Below, one piece after another: positions 17,505-26,480 of a stretch of DNA of 53,041 bases. The first letter of the stretch is position 1; each line of letters starts with the position of its first letter. The stretch covers positions 1 through 53,041 of the forward strand of contig JABXKT010000007.1 of NCBI GenBank assembly GCA_013619155.1, given 5' to 3'. This DNA comes from Desulfobacteraceae bacterium. Its GTDB lineage: Bacteria; Desulfobacterota; Desulfobacteria; Desulfobacterales; Desulfolunaceae. A program made the position numbers and the translations under genes. The notes beneath the pieces are model-generated. The model ran no database searches, was not told the origin of the DNA, and saw only the letters and a program-made list of their open reading frames with translations.

Positions 17505-18557
17505 ATGACGGATAAATTGGAGAATGTACGCCTGACCGAGACGGTCAGAGCGGCGGGCTGAGCGGCGAAGGTGGATCCAGTGGTACTGGATCGCGTGGTA
17601 AAGGGTTTAAAGATCAGGCGTCCTCCCGAACTTCTCGTGGGGGTGGAAGGGGCCGATGATGCCGGGGTGTATCAGATCAGCGAGGATATGGCGTTGATCC
17701 AGACCCTGGATTTTTTGACACCGGTCACCGACAGTCCCTATGATTTTGGCCGCATTGCGGCGGCCAATGCCTTGAGTGATGTCTACGCCATGGGGGGGCA
17801 TCCCATAACGGCGATGAATATTGTCTGTTTTCCCACGGAGAGGCTGCCGGAATCGGTTCTCTCTGAGACCCTGGCCGGAGGCCTCGATACGATTCATGAG
17901 TCCGGTGCCTGTCTCGTCGGGGGGCATAGTGTGGATGACAACGAGTTTAAATACGGTCTCTCCGTTACGGGGACGGTGCACCCCTCTCGTATACTCACCA
18001 ATGGGGGGGCCGGTCGGGGCGATGTTCTGATTCTCACCAAACCCCTGGGCAGTGGGATTCTATCCACGGCCATCAAGGGGGGCGTGGCCGGCGATGAGGC
18101 GGCCAAGACTCTGGTCCGGGTGTGTGCAACGCTCAATAAATGGGCTGCCGATGCCCTGTCTCGTTTTCACCCCACGGCCTGTACCGATATCACCGGTTTT
18201 GGTTTTGCCGGGCACCTCCTTGAGATGGCCCGCGGAGCGAAAAAGAGGCTTGTGATTTCGGCATCTTCCCTGCCGGTGATGGAAGGGGCTCTTGGCTACG
18301 CCAATATGGGCTTGCTTCCCGCCGGGGTGTACCGCAACCGTGAATTTTGTGGTGCATCGGTGGAGGTCTATCCGTCTGTCTCTCGGGAGCATGGCGATCT
18401 TATCTTTGATCCCCAGACCTCCGGAGGGCTTCTCGTGGCCCTGCCTGCCCATGAGTCCCGAGAGGCTCTGATGACTATGCGGGACTGTGGGGTAGAGGCC
18501 GTCATTGTGGGAGAGGTGGGGGGAGACTCCAGCTGTGGGAAAGTGGAATGCATTTGA
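17505..18557 (+). CDS. selD: Selenide, water dikinase, selenocysteine-containing (in-frame TGA)
   Basis: 350 residues if TGA at 17559-17561 is read as selenocysteine (residue 19). SelD makes selenophosphate from selenide, ATP and water, the selenium donor for tRNA-Sec. The upstream ATG at 17505 follows GGAGAGAG (17495-17502) and gives VRLTETVRAAG-U-AAKVDP, aligning with the catalytic (C/U)-x-x-K segment of SelD; K22 is the conserved lysine. Starting at 17571 would drop this catalytic motif. The rest of the protein carries FLTPVTDSPYDFG, GGHSVDDNEFKYG and TDITGFGFAGHLLEMA, all family motifs. A SECIS-like hairpin lies 12 bases after the TGA. It is 17 bases after the pyrK-like gene, so probably co-transcribed. 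Confidence 0.95.
17574..17592 (+). promoter_or_regulatory. SECIS-like hairpin for selenocysteine insertion in selD
   Basis: GATCCAG (17574-17580) pairs perfectly with CTGGATC (17586-17592) around the loop TGGTA. The loop starts 20 bases after the TGA, inside the usual range for bacterial SECIS elements, and its G residue near the tip fits SelB recognition. This is a structural call from sequence alone. Confidence 0.75.
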
Positions 18558-18761
18558 TTCTTACTGCTTATTGAAGAATTGTGATGGATATGGCAGGACG
18601 GTTTTTAACTCTGGGGTTTGGGAGGATGGATGTGTCATAAATATCTCATATTTTGCATTGATAAGTCTTTAGGGTGCACGATATTCAGTGCTCTTTAGGA
18701 TTGACTTTCAGCAATACGCATGGTAGGTGACTTGGAGTTATATTGACTTGCGAGAGTCTTT

Positions 18762-19007
18762 TTGCAAGGGATGAAAAAAAGGGGGGGCATGAACAAAGAG
18801 CTGGCCGGAATACTCAAGGAGATGTCTTATTACAGCAGTCTGGGTCTTCAGGTCGCCATCTCTATAGTGGTGGGTGTCGGATTTGGAATTTTTCTAGATA
18901 CGGTTTTTGAAACGGCACCGGTCTTTATGTTTATTTTCCTCGGTTTTGGAATCGCAGCTGCATTTCGGAATCTTCTTCTGGCGATTAATAGAAGCAAAAA
19001 GATTTAG
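18762..19007 (+). CDS. atpZ: ATP synthase accessory protein AtpZ-like
   Basis: About 81 residues with two membrane helices: SLGLQVAISIVVGVGFGIFLD and APVFMFIFLGFGIAAAFRNLL. This matches AtpZ/AtpI-like F1Fo accessory proteins, which are proposed to help c-ring assembly or Mg/Ca uptake. The N-terminus is uncertain. TTG at 18762 has GAGAG at 18752-18756 at suitable spacing, while ATG codons at 18771 and 18789 have G runs that lie too close. It is followed after 21 bases by the AtpI-like gene, as in many Desulfobacterota. The 204 bases upstream (18558-18761) hold candidate promoter boxes (TTGACT at 18701) but nothing decisive. Confidence 0.82.
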   Translation: MQGMKKRGGMNKELAGILKEMSYYSSLGLQVAISIVVGVGFGIFLDTVFETAPVFMFIFLGFGIAAAFRNLLLAINRSKKI

Positions 19008-19028
19008 GCAATAAGGAGTGTGTGGGTA

Positions 19029-19415
19029 ATGATTATGCAGCGACGAATTTTGGGGTTTGTAACCCGGGCCAACTGGGTGATTCTTGCCCTGGCGGCTGTT
19101 CTGGGGCCCACCTTTCTTCCTGCCGATGTGGCCATGGGGCTGACCTGTGGTGGCTTGATCGTTACCATTAATTTCCATCTCCTTGCCCGTACCCTGGAAA
19201 AGGGGTTACGGCCGAAGCAGCTTTCTACCGGACATGTGATCCTGGCAAAGTACTATGTCAGGCTTTTGATAAGTGCGGTTATAATTTTTCTTCTTATTTC
19301 TAAGCGCCTCGTGGATCCTTTGGGACTCATTCTCGGACTCTCTGTAGTTGTGATGAGTGTGACCCTGGCCACTGTGTGCGAACTGATGAAACTCATCTTT
19401 AAGGAGGCGGTGTAA
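19029..19415 (+). CDS. ATP synthase subunit I-like (AtpI family) membrane protein
   Basis: 128 residues with four predicted membrane helices: WVILALAAVLGPTFLP, VAMGLTCGGLIVTINFHLLA, YYVRLLISAVIIFLLIS and LGLILGLSVVVMSVTLATV. Placement between atpZ and atpB and the helix layout fit the ATP synthase I-type proteins that help assemble the c ring. The ATG at 19029 has AAGGAG at 19013-19018, a little far (10 bases); GTG at 19020 is closer than optimal and ATG at 19035 is another option. Sequence similarity in this family is weak, so the call leans on context. Confidence 0.75.
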   Translation: MIMQRRILGFVTRANWVILALAAVLGPTFLPADVAMGLTCGGLIVTINFHLLARTLEKGLRPKQLSTGHVILAKYYVRLLISAVIIFLLISKRLVDPLGLILGLSVVVMSVTLATVCELMKLIFKEAV

Positions 19416-19418
19416 AGT

Positions 19419-20111
19419 ATGGAACATCCCTTTTTGTTTCTGGTTGATTTTTTTAATGTCAACGGGACACTCTACCATTTTGCTCACAAGTATCCCCACG
19501 TGATCTATACTTGGTTGGTGATGCTTCTGCTTGTTGGATCTGGATTTTTGGCGGCCAAGCGGCCCTCTTTGATTCCTACCAAGGGGCAGAATTTCTTTGA
19601 AGTTGTTATTGGCGGCTTGGAAGATTTTCTTGTGGAGACAGTGGGGGAAGCCGGGCGTTGGTTTACTCCTCTTGCAGCCACTATTTTTATTTTTATTTTT
19701 GTATCAAACCTCATCGGAATGGTGCCGGGTTTCTTTCCCCCCACCGCCACGTTGAACACCACGGGCGCCTGCGCTCTGGTGGTCTTCTTTTTTACCCATT
19801 ATATCGGCGTGAAGTACCATGGTGTTAAGTATGTGAAGCACTTTATGGGGCCTGTCTGGTGGATGGCACCTCTGATCATGCCCATTGAAATTATTGGGCA
19901 CATGGCCAGGGTTCTCTCCCTCTCCTTCCGTCTCTTCGGTAACATGATGGGGCACGAGTTGGTTCTGGGAATTCTTTTTATGCTCGCTGGCCTCTACTTT
20001 GCCCCTCTGCCCATTATGGCACTGGGTGTCTTTGTGGCCTTCGTTCAAGCGTTTGTGTTTTTCCTCCTGTCGATCATTTATTTTCAGGGGTCTTTGGAAC
20101 ACGCACATTGA
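19419..20111 (+). CDS. atpB: F1Fo ATP synthase subunit a
   Basis: 230 residues. Subunit a forms the half-channels beside the c ring. The key motif LSLSFRLFGNMMGHE holds Arg171, equivalent to the essential stator arginine (E. coli R210). SNLIGMVPGFFPPTATLN and the C-terminal FVQAFVFFLLSIIYFQG are typical. There are about five or six membrane helices. It starts four bases after the AtpI-like gene and is followed by atpE, while atpF, atpH and the F1 genes are not in this window. Confidence 0.97.
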   Translation: MEHPFLFLVDFFNVNGTLYHFAHKYPHVIYTWLVMLLLVGSGFLAAKRPSLIPTKGQNFFEVVIGGLEDFLVETVGEAGRWFTPLAATIFIFIFVSNLIGMVPGFFPPTATLNTTGACALVVFFFTHYIGVKYHGVKYVKHFMGPVWWMAPLIMPIEIIGHMARVLSLSFRLFGNMMGHELVLGILFMLAGLYFAPLPIMALGVFVAFVQAFVFFLLSIIYFQGSLEHAH

Positions 20112-20202
20112 TGTGTGGCGTTCTTTACGGGTAAGCGGCTTATACATTGGGATAATGGAAGAAGCCGAACACCAATACATTTATATTTGAAGGAGAAATA
20201 AT

Positions 20203-20475
20203 ATGGAAGCATTACAGTTCTTCGTTGTCAGCTCTTTTTCTGCAGCACTTGCTATTGCCATCGCAGCCTTCGGTTGTGGTATTGCCCAGGGTATGGGTCT
20301 TAAGGCTGCCGTTGAAGGCATCGCCCGAAATCCTGAGTCTTCCGGTAAAGTGACTGTTACTATGCTTATCGGTCTTGCCATGATCGAATCTCTTTGTATT
20401 TATGCTCTGGTTATTGCGCTGATCCTTATCTACGCACACCCCCAGGCAGCAGCCATCGCAGCTCTCCTCGGATAA
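20203..20475 (+). CDS. atpE: F1Fo ATP synthase subunit c with sodium-binding signature
   Basis: 90 residues forming two helices joined by the polar ARNPES loop (residues 41-46). The ion-binding carboxylate is Glu62 in the second helix. Residues that bind sodium in the Ilyobacter tartaricus c ring (Gln32, Glu65, Ser66, Tyr70) have matches here at Gln29, Glu62, Ser63 and Tyr67. This suggests sodium rather than proton coupling, though Leu64 replaces the Ilyobacter Thr. It starts 91 bases after atpB, after AAGGAG, and is followed by a strong terminator. Coupling ion is inferred from residues. Confidence 0.95.
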   Translation: MEALQFFVVSSFSAALAIAIAAFGCGIAQGMGLKAAVEGIARNPESSGKVTVTMLIGLAMIESLCIYALVIALILIYAHPQAAAIAALLG

Positions 20476-20508
20476 CGAGAGACTCTTTGCGCGCTGAAAA
20501 ATAAAATG

Positions 20509-20547
20509 AGGGCCGAATCGATGTATTGACGATTCGGCCCTTTTTTT
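20509..20547 (+). terminator. Rho-independent terminator after atpE
   Basis: AGGGCCGAATCG (20509-20520) pairs perfectly with CGATTCGGCCCT (20530-20541) around a nine-base loop, then T residues to 20547. It ends the atpZ-atpI-atpB-atpE transcript. Confidence 0.93.
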
Positions 20548-20653
20548 GTGGTGTGACTCATCTGTGGAATAACCCTTGATTTTTATACCCTCCCGCATAA
20601 TATGAGTGACCCCATGGGAAATGGGGACCCTGGTTTTATTTTTTTATCCATGA

Positions 20654-20694
20654 CCTCACCTTGACCTGCTGGTCGAGGTGAGGTTTTGTTGTTT
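20654..20694 (+). terminator. Terminator-like hairpin just before the FHA gene
   Basis: CCTCACCTTGACC (20654-20666) pairs with GGTCGAGGTGAGG (20671-20683) with one mismatch around a TGCT loop, then TTTTGTTGTTTT. It lies 18 bases before the FHA gene ATG. It could be a second terminator for the atp transcript or an attenuator whose product includes the FHA gene leader. Confidence 0.6.
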
Positions 20695-20711
20695 TGTAGG
20701 AGCCTTACCCT

Positions 20712-21392
20712 ATGCCATTTTTGATGTTGGAATATCGAGGCGTGGTGATTCGTCATTACCCCCTGGAGTCTGGGAAGGTCCTCTCCATTGGTCGAGATAA
20801 TAATAATGATATCTGGATTGGTGACCCGGCCGTCTCTGATTTTCATGCCCGCCTTGTTTTTCAAGGGGAGGGGGCTCTTATATCAGACCTTGGTAGTCAA
20901 AAGGGGACGTATGTAAACGGCGTGCGTGTGGAGGAGGCCTCCCTCTCTGATGGGGATACACTGGCACTGGGGGCGTATCGCTTAGTCTTTTCGGATGAGA
21001 GGCGAGGGGCTGATCCGTCTGTCATCGATACGGCTGATCTGGAAAATGGCCGGCAACGGGGGCGGGGGGAAACGATGGGCGACCCCTTTCCCATTCTTCT
21101 CTTTAAAAAAGGGGGAACGGGGCGTATTTTGCTGGAGAACCGCTACACCCGTATGGGGCGTTCCCGTTCCAACGAGGTTGTCGTGACGGGCCTTCTCATG
21201 GGAAAGAGGGCGGCCACGGTGGTCCGGCGTGATGATGGATACTATATTAACCACGTCTCCGGTTTTTTAAAGCCGAGGCTCAATGGGGCCGTGGTGGGAA
21301 AAGAGCCGGAGAGGCTCCGGCATGCAGATATGATCTCTTTGGGGAGGGCTCGTCTGAGATTCCTCTCCAGGGTACGCAGGCGAAAAGTGTAA
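20712..21392 (+). CDS. Double FHA domain protein
   Basis: 226 residues with two forkhead-associated, phosphothreonine-binding modules. The first (about residues 20-95) has SIGRDNNNDIWIGDPAVSDFHARL and LGSQKGTYVNGVRV, the full consensus with the conserved Gly-Arg, Ser-x-x-His and Asn-Gly. The second (about 145-215) has RMGRSRSNEVVVTG and weaker RLNGAVVGKE and lacks the Ser-x-x-His motif, so it may not bind phosphopeptides. A loop of about 40 residues links them. No kinase or secretion gene is nearby, so the partner is unknown. Confidence 0.85.
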   Translation: MPFLMLEYRGVVIRHYPLESGKVLSIGRDNNNDIWIGDPAVSDFHARLVFQGEGALISDLGSQKGTYVNGVRVEEASLSDGDTLALGAYRLVFSDERRGADPSVIDTADLENGRQRGRGETMGDPFPILLFKKGGTGRILLENRYTRMGRSRSNEVVVTGLLMGKRAATVVRRDDGYYINHVSGFLKPRLNGAVVGKEPERLRHADMISLGRARLRFLSRVRRRKV

Positions 21393-21600
21393 GCGGTGGC
21401 TATATGTCTCACCGCTGGAGGCCAACCTTTTGGAACGGTTGCCAAATAGGATTTAATAGTGGCCATGACGGGCCAAAGGCCCGTCATGGCCACTCGCTTG
21501 GGGTCCAGGGGATTTATTCCCTGGCCGCCGGAGGCTTGGTCGCTTTCACCCTAGAAGGCATCGCCCTTCGTCTATTTTATTTTTGCTTCGGCCTTAAAAG
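21393..21600 (-). repeat. Dispersed modular hairpin repeat, copy F (reverse orientation)
   Basis: This copy lies between convergent FHA and uvrA. It starts with an AGCGGTG...CACCGCT hairpin (about 21393-21415), then a GCCAACCTTTTGGAACGG module, a 17-bp perfect hairpin with arms at 21458-21474 and 21478-21494 and an AAA loop, GGGGTCCAGGGG...CCCTGG, GCCGCCGGAGG and a CTAGAAGGCATCG end. The right-hand tail TCTATTTTATTTTTGC is shared with copies B and G. Confidence 0.76.
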
Positions 21601-21632
21601 ATTAAGCTGTCGCCCTTCTGGTGATGGCTTTT

Positions 21633-24488
21633 TTACTCTCTTGCCCCTTGCGTCTGGGGAAGGATCTCCTTTAGGTAGTAACCGGTCATGGATGCGGGAT
21701 TTCCGGCCACCTCTTCCGGAGTACCCATGGCCACTATGTATCCTCCCTCCTCTCCCCCTTCGGGTCCCAGATCGATGATGTGGTCGGCACACTTGATTAC
21801 ATCCAAATTATGCTCGATGATCATGACGGTATTTCCCGCGTCCACCAGGCGATTGAGCACCACCATGAGTTTTCGGATATCTTCTAAGTGGAGTCCGGTG
21901 GTGGGTTCATCCAGGATATAAACGGTGTGGCCGGAGCCTCTCTTGGAGAGCTCCTTGGCCAGCTTGATGCGCTGGGCTTCTCCCCCGGATAGGGTGGTGG
22001 CGGGCTGACCCAGGTGGATGTACCCCATGCCCACATCCACGAGGGTCTCCAGTTTTCCACGAAGGACGGGATAGCTCTTGAAGAATTCAACGGCCTGATT
22101 GACAGTCATGTCGAGAACCTCGGCAATGTTTTTGCCTCGATATCGCACGGCGAGGGTGTCGCGGTTGTAGCGTTTTCCTCTGCAGACATCGCAGGGGACG
22201 TAGACATCGGGCAGGAAGTGCATCTCGATCTTTACAATACCGTCCCCTTGACATGCCTCGCAGCGTCCCCCCTTCATGTTGAAGCTGAAGCGTCCCTGCT
22301 TATACCCTCTCTCCTTTGCCTCTTTTGTCTTTGCAAACACATCCCGGATGGCATTGAACATACCGGTGTAGGTGGCCGGGTTGGAGCGGGGGGTTTTGCC
22401 GATGGGGGATTGATCGATGCCGATGACCCGGTCTACCAGGGAGAGCCCCTCGAGGCGTGTATAGGGGCCGGGTACCTCTTTGGTGCCGGCCAGTTTCTGG
22501 GAGAGGATCCGTTTGAGGGTGGTGAGTACCAGGGAGGATTTTCCCGATCCGGAGACCCCGGTGATGCAGGTTAGGGTCCCTAAGGGGAAATCCACATCCA
22601 CCTGTTTTAAGTTGTTGGCACAGGCCCCCACGAGGGTGAGCACCCCTTTATCCTGGATCCGCCTCTGGGACGGGGGTGTAATGCAGCGGCGACCTGAGAA
22701 GTAGAGGCCCGTAAGGGAGGCCTCGCAGGCGGTGATACCGGAAGGGGGGCCCGAATAGATCACCTCGCCCCCCCGCATGCCGGCTCCCGGTCCCATGTCG
22801 ATGAGGTGGTCGGCGGCGTAAATCGTGTCGCTGTCATGCTCCACGACGAGGACGGTGTTTCCTAAGTCCCTAATTTTTTTAAGGGTATCGATGAGGCGTC
22901 TGTTGTCCCGCTGGTGAAGTCCGATGCTCGGTTCGTCGAGGACATAGAGAACCCCAGAGAGCTTGGAGCCGATCTGGGTGGCCAGGCGTATGCGCTGGCT
23001 CTCGCCTCCGGATAGGGTGGCGGCACTCCGGGATAGGGTGAGGTAGGCAAGACCCACGTCCATGAGAAAGGTGAGGCGGTGGGTCAGCTCTCTCAATATA
23101 GGGGCGGCCACAGGGGCCGTTTTTCCCTCGAAGGAGATGGCCGAAAGGGTGGCCAGGGCTTTGTTGATGGGCAGGCTGACGATATCGGCGATGGACAGGG
23201 GGCCGATGCGCACGGCCCGTGCCAATGCGTTGAGGCGTGTGCCCTGGCATCGGCTGCAGGGGCGATGGGTCATGAACCGTTTGACCTCCTCCTTGGTCGC
23301 CGCGGTGGTGGCTTCGGCGAGGCGCTTGCGAAGGGTGGGGATCACCCCTTCAAAGGGGGTCTCGTAGGTGACACGCTGCCCCTTTTTTTCGAAGTAGAAG
23401 GGGATGGTCTCCTTGCCGGAGCCGTAGAGGATCACCTTTTTTAAGGTTTTGGGGAGATCTCGAAAGGGGGTGTAGATGGTGGTGTGGTAGTGGTGGGTCA
23501 GGGCATCTAAAAATTCAGCGAACTGGACCGAGCTTCGGGACGCCCACGGAGCCACGGCCTCTTCGCGCAGGGAGAGGTCGGGATCGGGAACGATGAGCTG
23601 GGGATCCAGGGCCTCGGTGGACCCCAAGCCGCCACAGCTCTCGCAGGCCCCAAGGGGTGAGTTAAAGGAGAATGAGGCCGGCGTGTATTCTGGCAGGATA
23701 ATGCCACACTCCTGGCATCCGATCTCTTCCACGTAGGTGATGGCCGTGCGAAGGTCCGGGCTGTTCATCTCGAGGATCTCGACGACGGCCTTGCCATCGG
23801 CGGTCTTGGCGGCCAGCTCCAGGGAATCGGCCAGCCGGTTCTCCATCGCCTCTTTGATGACGAGGCGGTCGATGATGACATCGAAGGGGGTATCGGCCAG
23901 ACGAAAGGTCTCGGGGAGATCATCGAGTTCGTGCAGGTGGGACCCCACGCGAATTCTGGAGTACCCCTCTCGTCGCAGTCGTTTGATGGTGGCGGCAGCG
24001 GCATCGGGTGCCATGGCGGGCAAGGGGGCCGTGATGATGACACGGGTGCCGGTGGGTTCGGCCAGGACCTCGTCAATGATCTCATCCAGTGCGCGAAACC
24101 CCACCTCTTTGCCACATTTCGGACAGTAGAGGGTGCCCACCCGTGCGAAGAGGAGCCTTAAGAAGTCGTAGATCTCTGTGACGGTGCCTACGGTGGAGCG
24201 GGGGTTGTGGGAGGCGCTCTTCTGTTCGATGGCGATGGCCGGAGAGAGCCCTTCAATAAAGTCCACGTCGGGTTTCTCCATCTGGCCCAGAAATTGGCGG
24301 GCATAGGTGGAGAGAGACTCTACATATCGTCTCTGGCCCTCGGCGTAGAGGGTGTCAAAGGCCAGGGAGGATTTACCGGACCCCGAAAGGCCTGTCACCA
24401 CCACCAGGGAATTTTTGGGAAATGAGACGTTGATGTTCTTAAGGTTGTGCTGCCGGGCGCCGGATATGGTGATCTCGGGTTGATCCAT
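21633..24488 (-). CDS. uvrA: Excinuclease ABC subunit A
   Basis: 951 residues. UvrA is the damage-recognition ATPase of nucleotide excision repair and loads UvrB. Two ABC modules are present: Walker A GLSGSGKS at residues 33-40 and [10 protein letters not shown] near residue 650, with the signature [15 protein letters not shown] and [14 protein letters not shown] segments. Zinc-binding Cys pairs occur in YCPKCG, CQECG, CSRCQG and [11 protein letters not shown]. The C-terminal end is LPQTQGARE. Length and order are canonical. It is transcribed away from pdxA upstream (129-base gap). Confidence 0.98.
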   Translation of the reverse strand: MDQPEITISGARQHNLKNINVSFPKNSLVVVTGLSGSGKSSLAFDTLYAEGQRRYVESLSTYARQFLGQMEKPDVDFIEGLSPAIAIEQKSASHNPRSTVGTVTEIYDFLRLLFARVGTLYCPKCGKEVGFRALDEIIDEVLAEPTGTRVIITAPLPAMAPDAAAATIKRLRREGYSRIRVGSHLHELDDLPETFRLADTPFDVIIDRLVIKEAMENRLADSLELAAKTADGKAVVEILEMNSPDLRTAITYVEEIGCQECGIILPEYTPASFSFNSPLGACESCGGLGSTEALDPQLIVPDPDLSLREEAVAPWASRSSVQFAEFLDALTHHYHTTIYTPFRDLPKTLKKVILYGSGKETIPFYFEKKGQRVTYETPFEGVIPTLRKRLAEATTAATKEEVKRFMTHRPCSRCQGTRLNALARAVRIGPLSIADIVSLPINKALATLSAISFEGKTAPVAAPILRELTHRLTFLMDVGLAYLTLSRSAATLSGGESQRIRLATQIGSKLSGVLYVLDEPSIGLHQRDNRRLIDTLKKIRDLGNTVLVVEHDSDTIYAADHLIDMGPGAGMRGGEVIYSGPPSGITACEASLTGLYFSGRRCITPPSQRRIQDKGVLTLVGACANNLKQVDVDFPLGTLTCITGVSGSGKSSLVLTTLKRILSQKLAGTKEVPGPYTRLEGLSLVDRVIGIDQSPIGKTPRSNPATYTGMFNAIRDVFAKTKEAKERGYKQGRFSFNMKGGRCEACQGDGIVKIEMHFLPDVYVPCDVCRGKRYNRDTLAVRYRGKNIAEVLDMTVNQAVEFFKSYPVLRGKLETLVDVGMGYIHLGQPATTLSGGEAQRIKLAKELSKRGSGHTVYILDEPTTGLHLEDIRKLMVVLNRLVDAGNTVMIIEHNLDVIKCADHIIDLGPEGGEEGGYIVAMGTPEEVAGNPASMTGYYLKEILPQTQGARE

Positions 24489-24561
24489 GGTGATGGTTTC
24501 CTGATGATGGGGTGGGGTATCTCCGTGGGAACAGACCGGGCCGGTGGTCTCCTCTCCGGGA

Positions 24562-24587
24562 ATCCCGTCTCCTAAGGGAGACGGGAT
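24562..24587. other. Inverted repeat between pdxA and uvrA
   Basis: An 11-bp stem with arms ATCCCGTCTCC (24562-24572) and GGAGACGGGAT (24577-24587) surrounds a TAAG loop. No T run follows on either strand, so it is not a standard terminator. It lies between the two minus-strand genes and may shape the intergenic mRNA. Confidence 0.5.
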
Positions 24588-24616
24588 GGGGCCGATGGGT
24601 ATTTAAAGGGGACAGA

Positions 24617-25630
24617 TCACCTGCAGGTACGATTGTTGGCTTGCAGGGCTGCCATCTCCATGGCCGAGAGAAGGCTGCTCTCTGAGGCGATGTTTTGCCA
24701 CGCAATATCGTAGGCGGTGCCGTGGTCCACGGAGGTCCGGATGATGGGCAGGCCCAAGGTGGTGTTCACTCCGTCGTGGAAGTGAACCATTTTAAAGGGG
24801 ATGAGACCCTGGTCATGGTACATGCAAATTACGGCATCGTAGTATCCCTGGCTGGCTTTAAAAAAGACCGTATCGGGGGGCAGGGCATCGCTGATGGTGC
24901 ACTCGGGGTGCATCTGCCTGGCCTTTGCGATGGCCGGGGCGATAATCCGGCTCTCCTCGTCTCCGAAGAGACCCTCCTCTCCCGCATGGGGGTTGAGGGC
25001 CGCCACGGCGATGCGGGGGGATGGCATGCCGAATCGCTCTTTCAGGGAGCGGGCGGTGAGATCGATTAAGTCGGTGATGACGACAGGGCTTAAGGCATCA
25101 ATGACCTGGCTTAAGGGGATATGGATGGTGACCAGCACCACCTTTAAGCGATCACCCGCCATCATCATGGCATACTCCGAGGCCTTTGTCTGGCTTGCGA
25201 TGAGCTCGGTGTGTCCGTGAAATTCAGATCCGGCCAGCTTCATGGCCACCTTGTGGATGGGGCCCGTTACGATGGCATCGCACTCCCCATTAAGGGCCAG
25301 GTCCACGGATCGGACGATGGCATCGATCATGGCCTGGCCGGTACGCGCCGTGGGGGCTCCGGGGATGACCTCATCCTGGCTGAGGGATGAGACGGGGAGG
25401 AGGTCGATGGTGCCTGGGGTGAAGGTTGCCTCACTGACGGAGGTGATGGGGTGGAGAGTCAAGGGGAGGCCCGTGGTCTCTATCGCTTTTTTCATGATCT
25501 CTTCATCTCCTACGAGTAAGGGACGCATGCCCTCATAGGCTCTCGGGGAGTGAAAGGCGTTGACGGACAGTTCGGGGCCGATGCCGCAGGGGTCACCCAT
25601 GGTAAGGGCCAGGATAGGGAGGCGAGTCAT
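24617..25630 (-). CDS. pdxA: 4-hydroxythreonine-4-phosphate dehydrogenase
   Basis: 337 residues of the PdxA/isocitrate dehydrogenase-like fold. MTRLPILALTMGDPCGIGPEL is the family start. It oxidises 4-phosphohydroxy-threonine in vitamin B6 synthesis. DAIVTGPIHKVAMKLAG, FHGHTELIA and VAALNPHAGEEGLFGDEE carry the metal and substrate residues, and DAVICMYHDQGLIPFKM and GLPIIRTSVDHGTAYDIA complete the set. A cryptic paralogue branch (PdxA2) acts on other sugars, so the pathway is inferred. It is first in a pdxA-uvrA pair. Confidence 0.93.
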   Translation of the reverse strand: MTRLPILALTMGDPCGIGPELSVNAFHSPRAYEGMRPLLVGDEEIMKKAIETTGLPLTLHPITSVSEATFTPGTIDLLPVSSLSQDEVIPGAPTARTGQAMIDAIVRSVDLALNGECDAIVTGPIHKVAMKLAGSEFHGHTELIASQTKASEYAMMMAGDRLKVVLVTIHIPLSQVIDALSPVVITDLIDLTARSLKERFGMPSPRIAVAALNPHAGEEGLFGDEESRIIAPAIAKARQMHPECTISDALPPDTVFFKASQGYYDAVICMYHDQGLIPFKMVHFHDGVNTTLGLPIIRTSVDHGTAYDIAWQNIASESSLLSAMEMAALQANNRTCR

Positions 25631-26480
25631 CTTTTCTCCTTATAATATATTAAGGTGGGGTCGCATCAAAGGAAAGACCCCTGTATCGATTGGGTCTGAT
25701 CTATTATCTTGATTTTTATGGGGATAGCCTGAACTGTTCCAGTCCACCCTCCGTTTCAATCTACGGTTTTGATGTTCATCATATATCAGCCACCTCGGTT
25801 CAGGGAAATGCAAAAAAAAGAAAGGGTGCGGGACCAACGATTTCGTGGGGATTGATGACTTCGGGAGAGAGGTCTAGGTATATCCCCTATCTTGTGGTGG
25901 GAGAGACTCCTCTGTCCATGGGTGGGAGGGGGTGGGCTAAATCGGATGTATTAAAGGGAAATTCTCTTTCGCAAGGGGGAGGGGATGAGAAAAAAAGAGG
26001 AACCTTCCTAAGAGGTCTAAATGGTGTGGTATTTATAATAATGGGGTGGAATGGAAGGGCTGATATGATAATATATGGAGTAAATCCAAGGAAAGTAGAG
26101 TAAAACGGAGCTTTTGGTTTTAAGGGTATTCTCGAATAAAGGGTGGATCATTCGAATATAGTTGGATAAATTGTCGTGAGCATATTAGGAATATTTATGG
26201 GGGGTTGCAGATTTGCTCTATTGAATAGTGCGTATTATCAACCGTTTGTGAACCGTATGATGGGGCAGGTGCTCATATCTTAAAATCGCAGATATTCGGG
26301 TTGACGGGCTCGTCACGTTGGACTAAGACCATCTTACATCACTATGGGGGATCCCGTCCTTTAGTTTCTATCCTTGGTATTCTTCAATGTATCGGGAATA
26401 ATCAAAAATTTTGATGTTTTTATTATGAGCCCTGTAAAGGGAATAGCCTCTTATTGTTTTTTATTTGGTGAGCATACTGT
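25631..26480. other. 850-base non-coding region upstream of dnaA
   Basis: An A+T-rich gap between divergent pdxA and dnaA. I see no gene, tRNA or repeat-family copy and no TTATCCACA-type DnaA box (best partial match TTATCAACC near 26235). It has several G/GAATA-type words and a perfect palindrome at 26401-26415. A replication origin next to dnaA is possible but unsupported by boxes. Confidence 0.4.
26401..26415. promoter_or_regulatory. Palindrome upstream of dnaA
   Basis: ATCAAAAATTTTGAT is a perfect 7+1+7 palindrome 66 bases before the dnaA start. It could be a binding site controlling dnaA or part of an unwinding region. Only the symmetry is seen. Confidence 0.4.

Noticed and set aside
18558..18761. 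Possible tRNA or small RNA between selD and atpZ
   Set aside because: No cloverleaf and no terminator; only weak promoter-like boxes.
25690..26103. A 137-residue frame upstream of dnaA
   Set aside because: No ribosome site, low-complexity Gly-rich content and no family resemblance.
25631..26480. oriC with DnaA boxes
   Set aside because: No match to TTATNCACA with at most one mismatch; only weak partial matches such as TTATCAACC were seen.
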